Both the position numbers and the translations under genes were made by a program. Under the pieces are notes generated by a model that searched no databases, was not told the origin of the DNA, and was given only the letters and a program-made list of their open reading frames with translations. Below are positions 26,145-37,565 of a stretch of 64,000 nucleotides of DNA, in pieces. Within the stretch, counting starts at the first letter, position 1. The number at the start of each line of letters is the position of its first letter. The stretch is from JAFAYN01 sp963733105 (GTDB lineage: Bacteria; Gemmatimonadota; Gemmatimonadetes; Longimicrobiales; Longimicrobiaceae): positions 588,892-652,891 of the forward strand of contig CAVTCB010000024.1 in NCBI GenBank assembly GCA_963733105.1, written 5' to 3'.

Positions 26145-27506
26145 TCAGACGTCGGGGGGCCGTCCGACCCGCTCCTGCCGTGACGCGAGCACGCGCAGGA
26201 ACGAGCGCCCCTCCAGCTCCTCCCGCGTCAGCCCCGTCCCCTCCCGCACCTCCGCCTCGTCGAAGGCGCCGCAGGCGATCCCCCGGAGGAAGTAGTTCAG
26301 CAGCGCCTGCCCGGCGTGCGGGTCGTCGAAGGCGTCGCCGGCCTGCGCGGCCCTGTCCAGGAAGCCGCGGAGGCGCCGGGCCGCCGCGCCCTGCCCGGCC
26401 AGGAAGAACGCGAACACGGCGGCGAAGCGCGTGGGGAGCTGCGCCGGGTGCAGGTCCCACCCCTGGTAGAAGCCGTGGACGAGCGAGTGCCCCACGTCCT
26501 CGAAGTGCATCCTCCAGGCGCCGTGCACCGCCTCCCGGTTCTCCCGCCGCTGGGCGTCCGTGAGCTGCGCCCCCTCGTGCACCGGGACGGGGAGGACGGC
26601 CGTGGAGCCGTCCGAGAGCCAGATCCCCGTCCCCGCGAGCGCCACCTGCATCACGTGCCGCGCGAAGTCGCACGCCCGGTGGCGCATGCGCTGGTGCGCG
26701 GCCGTGATCCCCACCCCCGACGTGTAGTCGTAGGTGCCGAAGTGCGCCCCCGTCAGGCGCCCGCGCGCCGCGTCCACGAAGGCCGGGAGCGGCGTGCGCC
26801 CGTCCGCGCCGATGGTCGCCTGCGGCACCTCCACCATCAGCTCGAAGCGGAGCGTCCCCTCCGCCAGCCCGCGCCGCGCCTCCAGCAGCTCCAGCACGTC
26901 CGCGAAGAACGCCGCCTGCTCCGGCACCGTCACCTTGGGCACCGTCAGCACGAGCCCGGGCGGGAGCCGGCCCCCCGTCGCCTCCAGCAGCCGCGTCGTG
27001 AACAGGTCCAGCGTGCGGACGCTGCGCCCGCGCATCTCCTCGTTCAGCGGCTTCAGGCGCAGCCCCACGTACGCCGGGAGCGTCCCCGCCTCCATCCCCC
27101 GGGCCGTCTCCTCCGCCGCGGAAACGGCCGTCGCGTCCTCCTCCGCGTCGGGGCGGACGCCGTACCCGTCCTCGAAGTCCAGCCGCAGGTCCTCCACCGG
27201 CTCGCGCCCCAGCTTCTCCACCACCCGCCCGTACAGCGCCTCCGCCGCGTCGTCCGCGGGGATGCCGAGCGCACGCGCGAAGTCGTCCGGCGCCGGGGCA
27301 TGGTCGCGCAGCGCCCGCAGCGCCGCCTCCCCGTGCGCGGGCGCCGAGTCGTGCCGGAAGTGCTGCGCGCCCGTGTACACCGTGTGCACCGGCTGCCGGA
27401 GCGCCGACTCGCCCGGGTAGCGCGCCGCGAACGCCAGGTTCGCCGGCCGCAGCCGCGCCGCGGCTTCTTCCAGTGCCGCGTCGTCGAGGGATCGGACCGG
27501 GTCCAT
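26145..27506 (-). CDS. DUF6986-like TIM-barrel (aldolase / citrate lyase-like) protein
   Basis: A 453-residue cytosolic protein resembling the HpcH/HpaI-citrate lyase beta superfamily and the DUF6986 proteins found beside allantoin genes in actinobacteria and Deinococcus. Supporting segments: EDLRLDFEDGYGVRPDAEEDA (acidic metal-binding type), PAYVGLRLKPLNEEMRGRS, LVLTVPKVTVPEQ, RFELMVEVPQATIGADG and GAHFGTYDYTSGVGI. The gene lies in the purine cluster, next to guanine deaminase, so it may act on a C2 or C3 acid from ureidoglycolate breakdown; that is inference. Start at ATG 27506 with GGAG 6 bases upstream; GTG 27521, overlapping the deaminase stop, is an alternative. Confidence 0.75.
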   Translation of the reverse strand: MDPVRSLDDAALEEAAARLRPANLAFAARYPGESALRQPVHTVYTGAQHFRHDSAPAHGEAALRALRDHAPAPDDFARALGIPADDAAEALYGRVVEKLGREPVEDLRLDFEDGYGVRPDAEEDATAVSAAEETARGMEAGTLPAYVGLRLKPLNEEMRGRSVRTLDLFTTRLLEATGGRLPPGLVLTVPKVTVPEQAAFFADVLELLEARRGLAEGTLRFELMVEVPQATIGADGRTPLPAFVDAARGRLTGAHFGTYDYTSGVGITAAHQRMRHRACDFARHVMQVALAGTGIWLSDGSTAVLPVPVHEGAQLTDAQRRENREAVHGAWRMHFEDVGHSLVHGFYQGWDLHPAQLPTRFAAVFAFFLAGQGAAARRLRGFLDRAAQAGDAFDDPHAGQALLNYFLRGIACGAFDEAEVREGTGLTREELEGRSFLRVLASRQERVGRPPDV

Positions 27507-27517
27507 GTCGTCTCCGC

Positions 27518-28087
27518 TCACCCGTTGTAGATGATCCCCCGGCTCGTGCGGTACAGCTCCAGCACCGCGTTGGCCTCCTCGCGGAGCACCCCGTGCACGA
27601 TCTCGATCCCGCGCGCCTCCAGGTACGCGTGCGACTCCGGGAAGACCGGGCCCTCCTCGAAGTTCAGCCGGCGCGCGTCGTCGCGGTGCGCGCCGCACAC
27701 CACCCGCCGCACCCCGCTCCAGAGCGTCGCCCCCAGGCACATGGCGCACGGCTCGCACGAGGTCACCAGCTCGTAGCCGGGGCCGCCCTCCGAGCGCAGC
27801 GAGAAGGACCCCAGCCGCGCCTGCGCCATCATGAACGCCACCATCTCGCCGTGCAGCGTGCAGTTGTTCAGCCGCACCACGCTGTTCATCCCCACCGCCA
27901 CCAGCGCCCCCGTCTCCGCCTCGAAGACCGCCGCGCCGAAGGGGCCCCCCGTGCCGCGCACCACGTTCTCGCGCGACAGCTCGATGGCGAGGCGCATCCG
28001 CTCCTCGTCCGTGGCGTAGCGGCGGTCCCAGTCGACCAGGGTCTCCACCCAGTCGGGGTAGTCGATGCGGAGGGGGGGGATCTGCAT
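27518..28087 (-). CDS. guaD: Guanine/cytosine deaminase-like enzyme (CDA superfamily)
   Basis: A 189-residue zinc deaminase. The zinc site is HGE in NCTLHGEMVAFMM (His and catalytic Glu) and the two Cys of CEPCAMCLGATLW. The segment GPFGAAVFEAETGALVAVGMNSV is the substrate-binding first part of the family. Size and arrangement fit Bacillus-type guanine deaminase, and the position next to xanthine dehydrogenase (guanine to xanthine to urate) supports that activity over cytosine or tRNA deamination, but the sequence alone does not prove it. The ATG at 28087 is divergent from the xanthine dehydrogenase operon with a 161-base gap. Confidence 0.75.
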   Translation of the reverse strand: MQIPPLRIDYPDWVETLVDWDRRYATDEERMRLAIELSRENVVRGTGGPFGAAVFEAETGALVAVGMNSVVRLNNCTLHGEMVAFMMAQARLGSFSLRSEGGPGYELVTSCEPCAMCLGATLWSGVRRVVCGAHRDDARRLNFEEGPVFPESHAYLEARGIEIVHGVLREEANAVLELYRTSRGIIYNG

Positions 28088-28248
28088 GTCCGGGGGGCGT
28101 GGAGGGGGCGGTGGACTGCGCTCCCGTACCATAGCCGCCCGGCCCCGTGGCGACAAGCGAGGCCCGCGCCCGATTGCGCTCCGCCGAAAAATCCTTATCT
28201 GTTCCAGGAGCCGCCGTCTTCCACCCTCCCCACACACACTGGGCCCGC

Positions 28249-30769
<2,521 letters not shown>

Positions 30770-30773
<4 letters not shown>

Positions 30774-31591
30774 GGACCGCGACGACGACCCTTGACCTGC
30801 GCGAGCCGCGGACGCTGGACGAGGCGCTGCGCATCCTGGCCGAGGACGGCCCGCGAGTGCCGCTGGCCGGGTGCACGGACGTGCTCGTGAACCTCCACTT
30901 CGGCACCACCCCGGCGCGGCGCTTCCTGAACCTGTGGCCGCTGGACGAGCTGCGCGGCGTCTCCGCCGACGGCGGGGTGCTGCGCATCGGGGCGCTCACC
31001 ACGTACACGGAGCTGATCCGCTCGGAGGCGGTGAACGGGTGGCTCCCCGCGCTGGCGGCGGCCTCGCGCGAGGTGGGCGGCGCGCAGATCCAGAACCGCG
31101 GCACGCTCGCCGGGAACGTGGCGAACGGCTCCCCCGCGGCGGACACCCTCCCCGTCCTCGCCGTCGTCGGCGCGCGGGTGGTGCTGCGGAGCGCCGGGGG
31201 GGAGCGGCGCGTTCCCGTGACGGAGCTGTACACCGGCTACCGCGCCACGGTGATCCGCCCGGACGAGCTGATCGTGGCCGTGGAGGTGCCGCCGGTGGAG
31301 GGGACGCAGTGGTTCCGCAAGGTGGGGACGCGGGCGGCGCAGGCCATCTCCAAGGTGGTGGTGGCGGCGGTCCGCGGCCCCGAGCCGCGGGTGGCCTTCG
31401 GGAGCGTGGCGGCGACGGTGGTGCGCGTCCCGGAGACGGAGCGGTGCCTGGCCGCCGGCGGCTCCATCGAGGAGGCCCAGCGCGTGCTCGCGGGCGAGAT
31501 CCGCCCGATCGACGACGTGCGCTCTACGGCGGAGTACCGGCTGCGCGTGGCCGGCAACCTCCTCCGCCAGTGGTGGGAGGAGACGGGGTGA
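30770..31591 (+). CDS. Xanthine dehydrogenase, FAD-binding subunit
   Basis: A 273-residue subunit of the CO dehydrogenase medium-chain type that passes electrons from the iron-sulfur clusters to FAD and NAD+. FAD-binding motifs are PLAGCTDVLVNLHFG (about residue 31) and the segment GGAQIQNRGTLAGNVANGSPAADTLP (about 102-127; AGGT/TIGGN-type loops). The C-terminal part (EIRPIDDVRSTAEYRLRVAGNLL) is the usual end of the family. The order molybdenum, [2Fe-2S], FAD completes a cytosolic heterotrimer. It is the last gene of the purine block. Confidence 0.94.
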
Positions 31592-31656
31592 GCCGACTCG
31601 ATGGCTTGCGTTCTCGCTTTTCGATGACCAGATTTCATGGTCACAAGGAGGGGCTC

Positions 31657-31914
31657 ATGGGAAAGCGCGATCATCGCAAGCACGTTCGGGCCGGTGAGTT
31701 CAAGGCCACCTGCCTCAAGCTGATGGACCAGGTACAGGAGACGGGTGAGGAGATCATCATCACCAAGCACAACCGGCCGGTGGCGAAGCTCGCCCCGGTA
31801 AAGGGCGAGGAGCTGCGACCTTTCGTCGGGCGGTCGCGCGGCGTGATCTCGGCGACACGCGAGGATCTTCTGGCCCCCATGGCCGAAGACTGGGAGGTCG
31901 ATGCTGATCTCTGA
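31657..31914 (+). CDS. Phd/YefM-family antitoxin
   Basis: An 85-residue protein matching the Phd/YefM fold: an N-terminal DNA-binding part VRAGEFKATCLKLMDQVQET, the strand EEIIITKHNRPVAKLAPV, and an acidic, flexible C-terminus (MAEDWEVDADL) that would wrap the toxin. The ATG at 31657 has AAGGAGG 8 bases upstream; an ATG at 31624 is an alternative. It overlaps the toxin gene by 14 bases, the usual antitoxin-first order, and would repress its own operon. Confidence 0.9.
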   Translation: MGKRDHRKHVRAGEFKATCLKLMDQVQETGEEIIITKHNRPVAKLAPVKGEELRPFVGRSRGVISATREDLLAPMAEDWEVDADL

Positions 31915-32371
31915 TCTCACCGGGGCCGATCGGCTGGTGATGGACACCCACATCTGGGTGTGGGTCAGCGGCGAGGCGGGTGGACCCGGGCAGATCGGGG
32001 CCGCGGCGCTCCCGGCGATCGAGGCTGCAGCGGAGCGCCGTGAGCTTTTCGTCTCCTCCGCTTCGGTATGGGAGATGGCGTTGAAGGCGGAGCGCGGAAA
32101 GGCGCTCGTCTCGGGCGACCTCCACGAGTGGGTCCGGGACCAGGAGCGATACCCGGGAGTGCGCGTGATGCCGGTCGATTCCCGCCTCGCCATTGACTGC
32201 ACCACGCTTCCGCTCTGGACTCGAAGGAGTGACAAGAAGGAGCACCGCGATCCCGCCGACAGGTTCATCGTCACCACCACCCGCCGCCTGAACGCGATCC
32301 TGGTCACCTGCGACGAGGAGATCCTCCACTACGCCGGCCAGGGGCACGTCGCTGCCTTCGACGCGCGGTAG
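31901..32371 (+). CDS. vapC: VapC-type PIN-domain toxin
   Basis: A 156-residue PIN-domain ribonuclease. The acidic metal-binding residues can be placed: Asp15 in VMDTHIWVW, Glu58 in SVWEMALKAERG, the Asp of RDPADRFIVTT and the Asp of LVTCDEEI. All four are intact, so the toxin is probably active. By family it cleaves tRNA or rRNA when the antitoxin is degraded. G+C is a little lower than in the purine genes upstream, which fits acquisition as a mobile module, though no boundary repeats are seen. Confidence 0.92.
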   Translation: MLISDLTGADRLVMDTHIWVWVSGEAGGPGQIGAAALPAIEAAAERRELFVSSASVWEMALKAERGKALVSGDLHEWVRDQERYPGVRVMPVDSRLAIDCTTLPLWTRRSDKKEHRDPADRFIVTTTRRLNAILVTCDEEILHYAGQGHVAAFDAR

Positions 32372-32527
32372 CCCGCTCCTCCGGCGAATCCTCCGTTCGC
32401 CGTGAACCGACCCACACCCACTCTCCACTTCTCTGGTGCCCGCATCCCGGGCACACGATTCGCCATTCCTTGAGGCAGCGGCGCCGGGACGTGGAGCCCG
32501 GCCCCGACACCCGCTCGGAGCACCGCC

Positions 32528-32689
32528 ATGCCGAAGACGCCGGACGCGGGGAGGGTGGGAGCTCAGTGCGGCGCGGGCTCGCCCGCGTGGCACCGGGGGC
32601 TGCCGCTCGCCTGCCTGGCGGCTTACGCGGCCGCCAACGTGCTCGCCCGCATGCTGGCGCGGGGGTCGGGCTGCCGAATGCACCCGTAG
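32528..32689 (+). CDS. Possible 53-residue protein (low confidence)
   Basis: ATG at 32528 with GGAG 7 bases upstream, ending at TAG 32689. It contains a hydrophobic stretch LPLACLAAYAAANVLARML that could span a membrane. Its last third lies inside the repeat element, which weakens the case; the frame may be open by chance at this G+C. No family recognised. Confidence 0.2.
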   Translation: MPKTPDAGRVGAQCGAGSPAWHRGLPLACLAAYAAANVLARMLARGSGCRMHP

Positions 32690-32745
32690 TTGCGGTTGTC
32701 GTGCTCCCCCTCTCCCCTTGTGGGAGAGGGGGCCGGGGGGTGAGG
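32656..32745 (-). repeat. REP-like repeat, reverse-oriented copy
   Basis: In minus-strand orientation it reads CTCACCCCCCGG, an 11-bp-stem hairpin (32706-32716 with 32722-32732), GAGCACGACAACCGCAAC, then GCAGCCCGACCCCCGCGCCA. The same parts in the same order occur at 21.5-21.7 kb, and the hairpin with its CTCACCCCCC lead and GAGCACG tail is nearly that of the middle hairpin inside the two NRPS elements. It lies just after the TonB receptor stop and could end that transcript. Confidence 0.7.
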
Positions 32746-32758
32746 GGTACGGCCCGGC

Positions 32759-34978
32759 TCAGAAGTAGAGCCGGTAGAGGAGCGCCACGTTGCGGCCCGG
32801 GCCGGGGGCGAAGTCCTTGACCCGGCTGGTGGACTCGCGGTGGAGCACGTTCCCCAGGTTCTCCCCGCGCAGGGTGACGGAGTGCACCACGCCGCGCCGC
32901 GTCCAGCGCACCCCCGCCATCACCCGGAACAGCGTGTGGGCGTCGGTGGGGAGCTCGTCCGCGGCGCCGACGCGGTCCTGCCGGAACTCGTGGTGCACGT
33001 CGCCGCCCAGGGACAGCACGCCCCGCTCCCAGCGGATCGAGCCCCCCAGCCGGGCGGGGGGCATGAACGAGAGCGGCGTGCCGTCGTCCTGCCGGGCGTG
33101 CAGCAGGTCGCCCGTCGCGCCGAGCACCAGGTCGCGCCGCGCCGCCCACTCCAGCTGCCCCTCCACCCCCCGGAGCGTCGCGTCGTCCTGCGCGTAGGTG
33201 AACACCGGGAGCGTCGTCCCGCCGACGGTCGTGTCGCCGCGGGAGACCAGGTGGACGTAGTCGGCGATGGCGTTGCGGAAGGCGGCCACCTGGCCGTTCC
33301 AGCGGCCGGTCCGCACCTGGAGCACGCCCTCCACCGAGCGCCCTCGCTCGGCCCGCAGCTCCGGGTTCCCCAGCTCCATCGAGCCGGTGCCCGCGTGGGG
33401 GGCGCCGGAGAACATCTCCTCCACCGTCGGCGCGCGGAACGAGCGCGCCACGTTCATCCCCGCCGAGACCCCCTCCGCCAGCGGCACCCGCACTCCCACC
33501 GAGCCCGACAGGGCTCGGAACTCCCGCTCCCGCCCCGCCCCGAACTTGGGGCTGTCCCTGGAGGCGATGGCGTAGTGGTCGAATCGGGCGCCGGCCTGGA
33601 GCGCCACGCCCCGCCCGAGCGCCGCTTCCTGGAAGCCGAACACCCCCAGCCCCCGCGAGTCGGCGGCCGGGGTGAGCGCGGCCGGGCCGGTGGCCGCGTA
33701 GCCCTTGAACAGCCCGGCCACGCCCCACGCCCCCTCCGTGAACGGCCCGAGCGCGCCCTGGCGCAGGAGGAGGCTGAGGGTCCGGGTGTCCAGTGCGAAC
33801 GCCTGCTGCACGGCTCCCGCGCCGTCCAGCTCGTCGTGCCCGTAGTCCTGCCCGGTGGCGTCCAGGCGGAGCGAGCGGAAGGGGCCCGCCCCCAGCGTCA
33901 GCTCGGCCCGCCCCGTGGCCTCGTACCGCCGCCCCGCCAGGCTCACCGCGGCGCTCCCGGGGGGCACCGGGAGCCCGTAGGAGAAGTCGTACGCCTTGAG
34001 GGTGCCTCCGGCCACCACCCGCTCCCCCACGTGCCCCACCCCCAGGGCGCCGTTCCAGCTCCGCGAGCGCGTGTTGTCCAGCCGGTCGCCGAGGACGGGG
34101 TCTTCGGGGATGCGGACGTCGCCGGCTCTCCGCCCCCCGGCGCGCAGGCTGACCGTCCAGTCGCCGCCGAGCGGGAGGCTCCCCCGCACGGTCCCCGACC
34201 CGCCGGGGTGCGCCGACTCCGACTGCATGGACACCGTCCACTCGGCGCGCGGGGCGACGTGGGTGGGGAGGTCGCCGGAGATCACGTTCACCACGCCGCC
34301 CACGGCGTTGTTGCCGTACAGCAGGGTGGCCGGGCCGCGGACCACCTCCACCCGCTGGGCGGTGAGCGGGTCGATGGTCACCCCGTGGTCGTCGGCGGAG
34401 CCGGACAGGTCGGCGGTGCGCTGGCCGTCCTGGAGCACCAGCACCCGGTCTCCGGTGAGCCCCCGGATGATCGGGGCCGAGGCGGCGGGGCCCATGGAGC
34501 GCACCGCGATCCCGGGCTGGTACTTGAGCGTCTGCGCGAGGGTGCCCGACATCTCCCGCTCCAGCGCCCTCCCGCTGAGCTGGCTGGTCCCCTGCGTCAC
34601 CGCCCGTACGTCTCCCCCGGTGGGCGTGGCGGTGACCTGGATCCCCGGGAGCGCCAGGACGGTGCGCCGCAGCTTCATCTCCACCGCCACCCCCTCCCCG
34701 GCGCCTTCCACCACCACCTCGCGGCTCGCCGGGGCGTAGCCGACGAGCGACACGTCCAGCCGGTGCCTTCCCGGCCGCAGCCCGTGCAGCGAGAAGCGGC
34801 CATCCTCGCCGGTCACCGCGGCCCGCGCTCCGGCCTCCACCACCACCTGCGCGCGCGCCAGCGCCGAGCCGTCCTCGTCGCGCACCACGCCCGTCACCAC
34901 CGGGCGGCCCTGCTGCGCCTCGCCCGGAGAGACGGACGATAACAGTCCCAGGACCAGCAGCCAGGTTCCTCGCTTCAT
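32759..34978 (-). CDS. TonB-dependent outer membrane receptor (ZnuD-like)
   Basis: A 739-residue outer membrane receptor. Residues 1-22 are a signal peptide; about 27-105 a carboxypeptidase-regulatory-like domain (VVTGVVRDEDGSALARAQV), about 115-235 the plug, and the rest a beta-barrel ending in LLYRLYF with terminal Phe. Plug segments APIIRGLTGDRVLVLQDGQ, ADDHGVTIDPLTAQRVEVVRG and ATLLYGNNAVGGVVNVISG are close to the ZnuD group of receptors for zinc or haem; this is inference from motifs, not proof of substrate. It lies downstream of a sulfite-oxidase-fold lipoprotein gene on the same strand but has its own AT-rich upstream region with repeated TTAGA boxes. Confidence 0.9.
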   Translation of the reverse strand: MKRGTWLLVLGLLSSVSPGEAQQGRPVVTGVVRDEDGSALARAQVVVEAGARAAVTGEDGRFSLHGLRPGRHRLDVSLVGYAPASREVVVEGAGEGVAVEMKLRRTVLALPGIQVTATPTGGDVRAVTQGTSQLSGRALEREMSGTLAQTLKYQPGIAVRSMGPAASAPIIRGLTGDRVLVLQDGQRTADLSGSADDHGVTIDPLTAQRVEVVRGPATLLYGNNAVGGVVNVISGDLPTHVAPRAEWTVSMQSESAHPGGSGTVRGSLPLGGDWTVSLRAGGRRAGDVRIPEDPVLGDRLDNTRSRSWNGALGVGHVGERVVAGGTLKAYDFSYGLPVPPGSAAVSLAGRRYEATGRAELTLGAGPFRSLRLDATGQDYGHDELDGAGAVQQAFALDTRTLSLLLRQGALGPFTEGAWGVAGLFKGYAATGPAALTPAADSRGLGVFGFQEAALGRGVALQAGARFDHYAIASRDSPKFGAGREREFRALSGSVGVRVPLAEGVSAGMNVARSFRAPTVEEMFSGAPHAGTGSMELGNPELRAERGRSVEGVLQVRTGRWNGQVAAFRNAIADYVHLVSRGDTTVGGTTLPVFTYAQDDATLRGVEGQLEWAARRDLVLGATGDLLHARQDDGTPLSFMPPARLGGSIRWERGVLSLGGDVHHEFRQDRVGAADELPTDAHTLFRVMAGVRWTRRGVVHSVTLRGENLGNVLHRESTSRVKDFAPGPGRNVALLYRLYF

Positions 34979-35013
34979 GGAGTCCTCTCCGGTGTATGCA
35001 CAATCACAAATTC

Positions 35014-35052
35014 ATATTAGAAAATACCAAACACTGAATTAGAATACTCTAA
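35014..35052 (-). promoter_or_regulatory. AT-rich operator/promoter candidate of the TonB receptor
   Basis: In a 70-base AT-rich island, unusual for this genome, there is an inverted repeat TTAGA-ATAC-TCTAA (35039-35052) and a second TTAGA-containing box ATTAGAAAATACC (35016-35028), 22 bases away. The layout is what a metal-responsive Fur/Zur-family regulator would use. Confidence 0.45.
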
Positions 35053-35137
35053 ATATTACTGCGCGCAAGGGTCCTCGGCCGCCGCTCCCGCTTCCCGGCG
35101 GGCTTACGGAGCCGCAGCCCGACCCCATTTTCGCCGT

Positions 35138-36175
35138 TTACAGTAGGATCTGCACGCGGTGGTACCCGGTCGCCCCGCTGGGCCAGCGGCCGTGCGGCTC
35201 AGCGATCTGGGGAACCCCGTTCCCGTCGGTGGCGCGGACCAGGAGCGTGTGGCGGCCGGGGGTGGGCCGGCGCCAGTCGTAGCGCCAGAGGGTCCAGGCG
35301 TGGGGGCGCGTCGGGGTGGCGAGCTCGCAGGGGACCCAGTGCGCCCCGCCGTCCAGCGAGACCTCCACGGCGCGGACGCCGCGCGCTCCGGCGTAGGCCA
35401 TCCCGGTCAGCTCCACCGCTCCCCCGTCGGGGCGCGACGCCGGGGGGTCGAGGCGCGCGGTGGTCTTCACCGGGACACCCCCCTTCCAGAAGCGCCGCTC
35501 CCAGTAGGAGGTGGTGTCGGCGGTCTCCTGGAGGACGATCCGCGACAGCCAGCGCGGCTGCTTCTTCCCGTACAGGTCGGGGAGGAGGACGCGCGCGGGG
35601 AAGCCGTGCTCGGCCGGGAGCGGCACCCCGTTCATCTCCACGGCGACGAAGGCGTGGCCGTCGGTGGCGCGCTCCAGGGCGACGCTGGAGTAGAAGCCGT
35701 CCATGGCCTGGAACATCACCGTGCGCGCCCCTGCCGTCCCTCCCGGGACGGTAGCCAGCAGCTCCCGGAGCGGGGCCACGCGCCACTCGGCGTTGCCGAT
35801 GAGGGTGCCGCCCACGGGGTTGCCGATGCACTCCAGGGTGTGGTGCACCCGGTGCCGGGCGCGGCCGTCCAGCTCGGCGTACCCCACGCGCCGGCTCCCC
35901 CCGCGCCCGGCCAGCTCCAGCGACCACCCGCCCACGGTGCCGGGGCCGAAGGGGGGGCGGTACGCGGGGTCGACGGCCACCATGAAGAACTCCTCGTTCG
36001 GCGTGACGAACGGAGTCACGGCCGGGGGGGCGGGGTGGCGGCCCAGGGCCGGGGGGGCGAAGGTGCGCACGGCGCAGGCACTCAGCAGCGCGGATGCGGC
36101 GGAGCCGGCGGCCACGGCGACGAAGCCGCGCCGGCTCAGGAACCCTTCCGTGCCCTCGGGGGCGTTGGACGGCAT
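35138..36175 (-). CDS. Sulfite-oxidase-family molybdopterin lipoprotein (Tat exported)
   Basis: A 345-residue oxidoreductase. The N-terminus has a twin-arginine motif SRRGFVAVAAG followed by lipobox LLSAC, so it is exported folded and lipid-anchored. The catalytic domain carries HHTLECIGNPVGG, whose Cys ligates molybdenum in sulfite oxidases, and AMDGFYSSVALE. The C-terminal part (VRAVEVSLDGGAHWVPCEL) is the Mo-co oxidoreductase dimerisation domain. No haem domain. Start at ATG 36175, with GGAGG about 8 bases upstream. Could oxidise sulfite or reduce a sulfoxide; not decidable here. 160 bases precede the TonB receptor gene. Confidence 0.88.
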   Translation of the reverse strand: MPSNAPEGTEGFLSRRGFVAVAAGSAASALLSACAVRTFAPPALGRHPAPPAVTPFVTPNEEFFMVAVDPAYRPPFGPGTVGGWSLELAGRGGSRRVGYAELDGRARHRVHHTLECIGNPVGGTLIGNAEWRVAPLRELLATVPGGTAGARTVMFQAMDGFYSSVALERATDGHAFVAVEMNGVPLPAEHGFPARVLLPDLYGKKQPRWLSRIVLQETADTTSYWERRFWKGGVPVKTTARLDPPASRPDGGAVELTGMAYAGARGVRAVEVSLDGGAHWVPCELATPTRPHAWTLWRYDWRRPTPGRHTLLVRATDGNGVPQIAEPHGRWPSGATGYHRVQILL

Positions 36176-36324
36176 GGCGCACCTCCTCTCGGGTCGGCGG
36201 CTGTCCCGCGCGGACGCGGACCGCAACATCCTCGCCGGATCTCACGGGCGGCGGCGGGCCGCGGCAGGGTACGTGCAAGTGCGCCGGCCGCGGGTCGCGG
36301 TCGTCCACCGGCACCAGGGGGAGC

Positions 36325-37557
36325 ATGCTCCGGAAGCGGACCAGGGAACGTCTCGTCCTCGCCTGTGCGGCGCTGGGCGTGGTCGTGGGTGGGGTGGTGG
36401 GGAGCGACGTGCTCCCGGTGCTGGACCTCCCGGGGCGGCGCCCGCCCGGCCCGGTGGAGCGGTACCTGACGCCGCCGCCGGCGCCCGTGCCCCCGGCGGC
36501 GGTCGCGCGGGTCGACTCGCTGGTGCGGCGGCAGGTGGCGCGCGAGGCCTTTCCCGGGGCGGTGCTGGCGGTGGGGAACCGCTCGCTGGTGCAGCGGGTG
36601 GCGGCGTTCGGGCGGACGGAGTGGGGGGACGGCGCTCCCGCGCCCCATCCGGACTCCACGCTCTACGACCTGGCCTCGCTCACCAAGGTGGTGGCGACCA
36701 CGGCGGCGGTGATGGCGCTGGTGGAGGACGGCCGGCTGGAGGTGGACGCGCCGGTGCGCGCCTACCTCCCGGAGTTCTCGGGCGGGGACCGCGACCGGGT
36801 CACCGTCCGCCAGCTCCTCACCCACACCTCGGGGCTGCGGGCGGGGGCGAACAACCTGGCAGGGGATACGCCGGGGGAGGTCCGGCGCTTCCTGATGGGG
36901 CTCCCGCTGGCGCTGGAGCCGGGGAAGGAGGTGCTGTACTCGGACCTGGGGTTCGTGGTGCTCTGGAGGGTGGCGGAGCGCGCGGCGGGGGAGCCGCTCC
37001 CGCGCTACCTGCGCCGCCGGGTCTGGGAGCCGCTGGGGATGACGTCCACCCGGGTGGGCGTTCCCGGCGGGTGCGGGCGCTGCGCCCCGACGCTGTACCT
37101 GGAGGAGGAGGACGAGCCGTACCGCGGCGGCTCCTACGACGAGGTGGCGCGCCGGCTGGACGGGGTCACGGGGAACGCGGGCGCCTTCTCCACCGGGGCC
37201 GACCTGGCCCGCTTCGCGGCGATGGTCGCCAACGAGGGGCGGCTGGGGGAGGTGCGGGTGTTCCGGCGCTCCACGGTGCGCGCCTTCACCCGGCCGCAGC
37301 GGGGGACGGGGACGCGGGCGCTGGGGTGGGAGGTGTACTGCCGGGAGGGGATCGTCCCCGACCACCAGCCGTGCGAGGAGGTGCTCGCCTTCGGACACAC
37401 GGGGGTGACGGGGACGTCGCTCTGGGTCGACCCGGTGAGCCGCACCTGGGTGGTGCTGCTCACCAATCGCACCTACCTGGAGCGCGCGGAGGTGGACATG
37501 CAGAAGCTCCGGCGGCGGGTGTTCCGGGCCGTGGTGGACCCGCCGCCGGGCTCCTGA
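36325..37557 (+). CDS. Serine hydrolase, beta-lactamase class C / EstB family
   Basis: A 410-residue protein with an N-terminal hydrophobic segment (about residues 9-27) that would anchor or export it. The catalytic SxxK is Ser118-Leu-Thr-Lys121 in DLASLTKVVATT; the Tyr motif is YSDLG (about 210), and the KTG equivalent is HTGVTG near 355. These fit penicillin-binding-protein-like hydrolases and esterases of the family; the HTG in place of KTG is usual for esterase or peptidase members rather than true beta-lactamases. GGGGGA precedes the ATG at 36325. It is divergent from the sulfite-oxidase-fold gene and convergent with the SpoIID-domain gene (8-base gap). Confidence 0.88.
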   Translation: MLRKRTRERLVLACAALGVVVGGVVGSDVLPVLDLPGRRPPGPVERYLTPPPAPVPPAAVARVDSLVRRQVAREAFPGAVLAVGNRSLVQRVAAFGRTEWGDGAPAPHPDSTLYDLASLTKVVATTAAVMALVEDGRLEVDAPVRAYLPEFSGGDRDRVTVRQLLTHTSGLRAGANNLAGDTPGEVRRFLMGLPLALEPGKEVLYSDLGFVVLWRVAERAAGEPLPRYLRRRVWEPLGMTSTRVGVPGGCGRCAPTLYLEEEDEPYRGGSYDEVARRLDGVTGNAGAFSTGADLARFAAMVANEGRLGEVRVFRRSTVRAFTRPQRGTGTRALGWEVYCREGIVPDHQPCEEVLAFGHTGVTGTSLWVDPVSRTWVVLLTNRTYLERAEVDMQKLRRRVFRAVVDPPPGS

Positions 37558-37565
37558 CCGCCCGC

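Larger units (their letters stand above)
32372..32758. other. 387-base gap: repeat element and one doubtful small reading frame
   Basis: Between the vapC stop and the TonB receptor stop (convergent) there is no convincing gene. The first 150 bases show nothing I recognise. A 53-codon plus-strand frame at 32528-32689 and a REP-like element at about 32656-32745 fill the rest; they are listed separately. Confidence 0.6.

Noticed and set aside
34979..35137. CRISPR or tRNA-like structure in the AT-rich gap
   Set aside because: No regularly spaced repeats and no cloverleaf; only short boxes that fit an operator.
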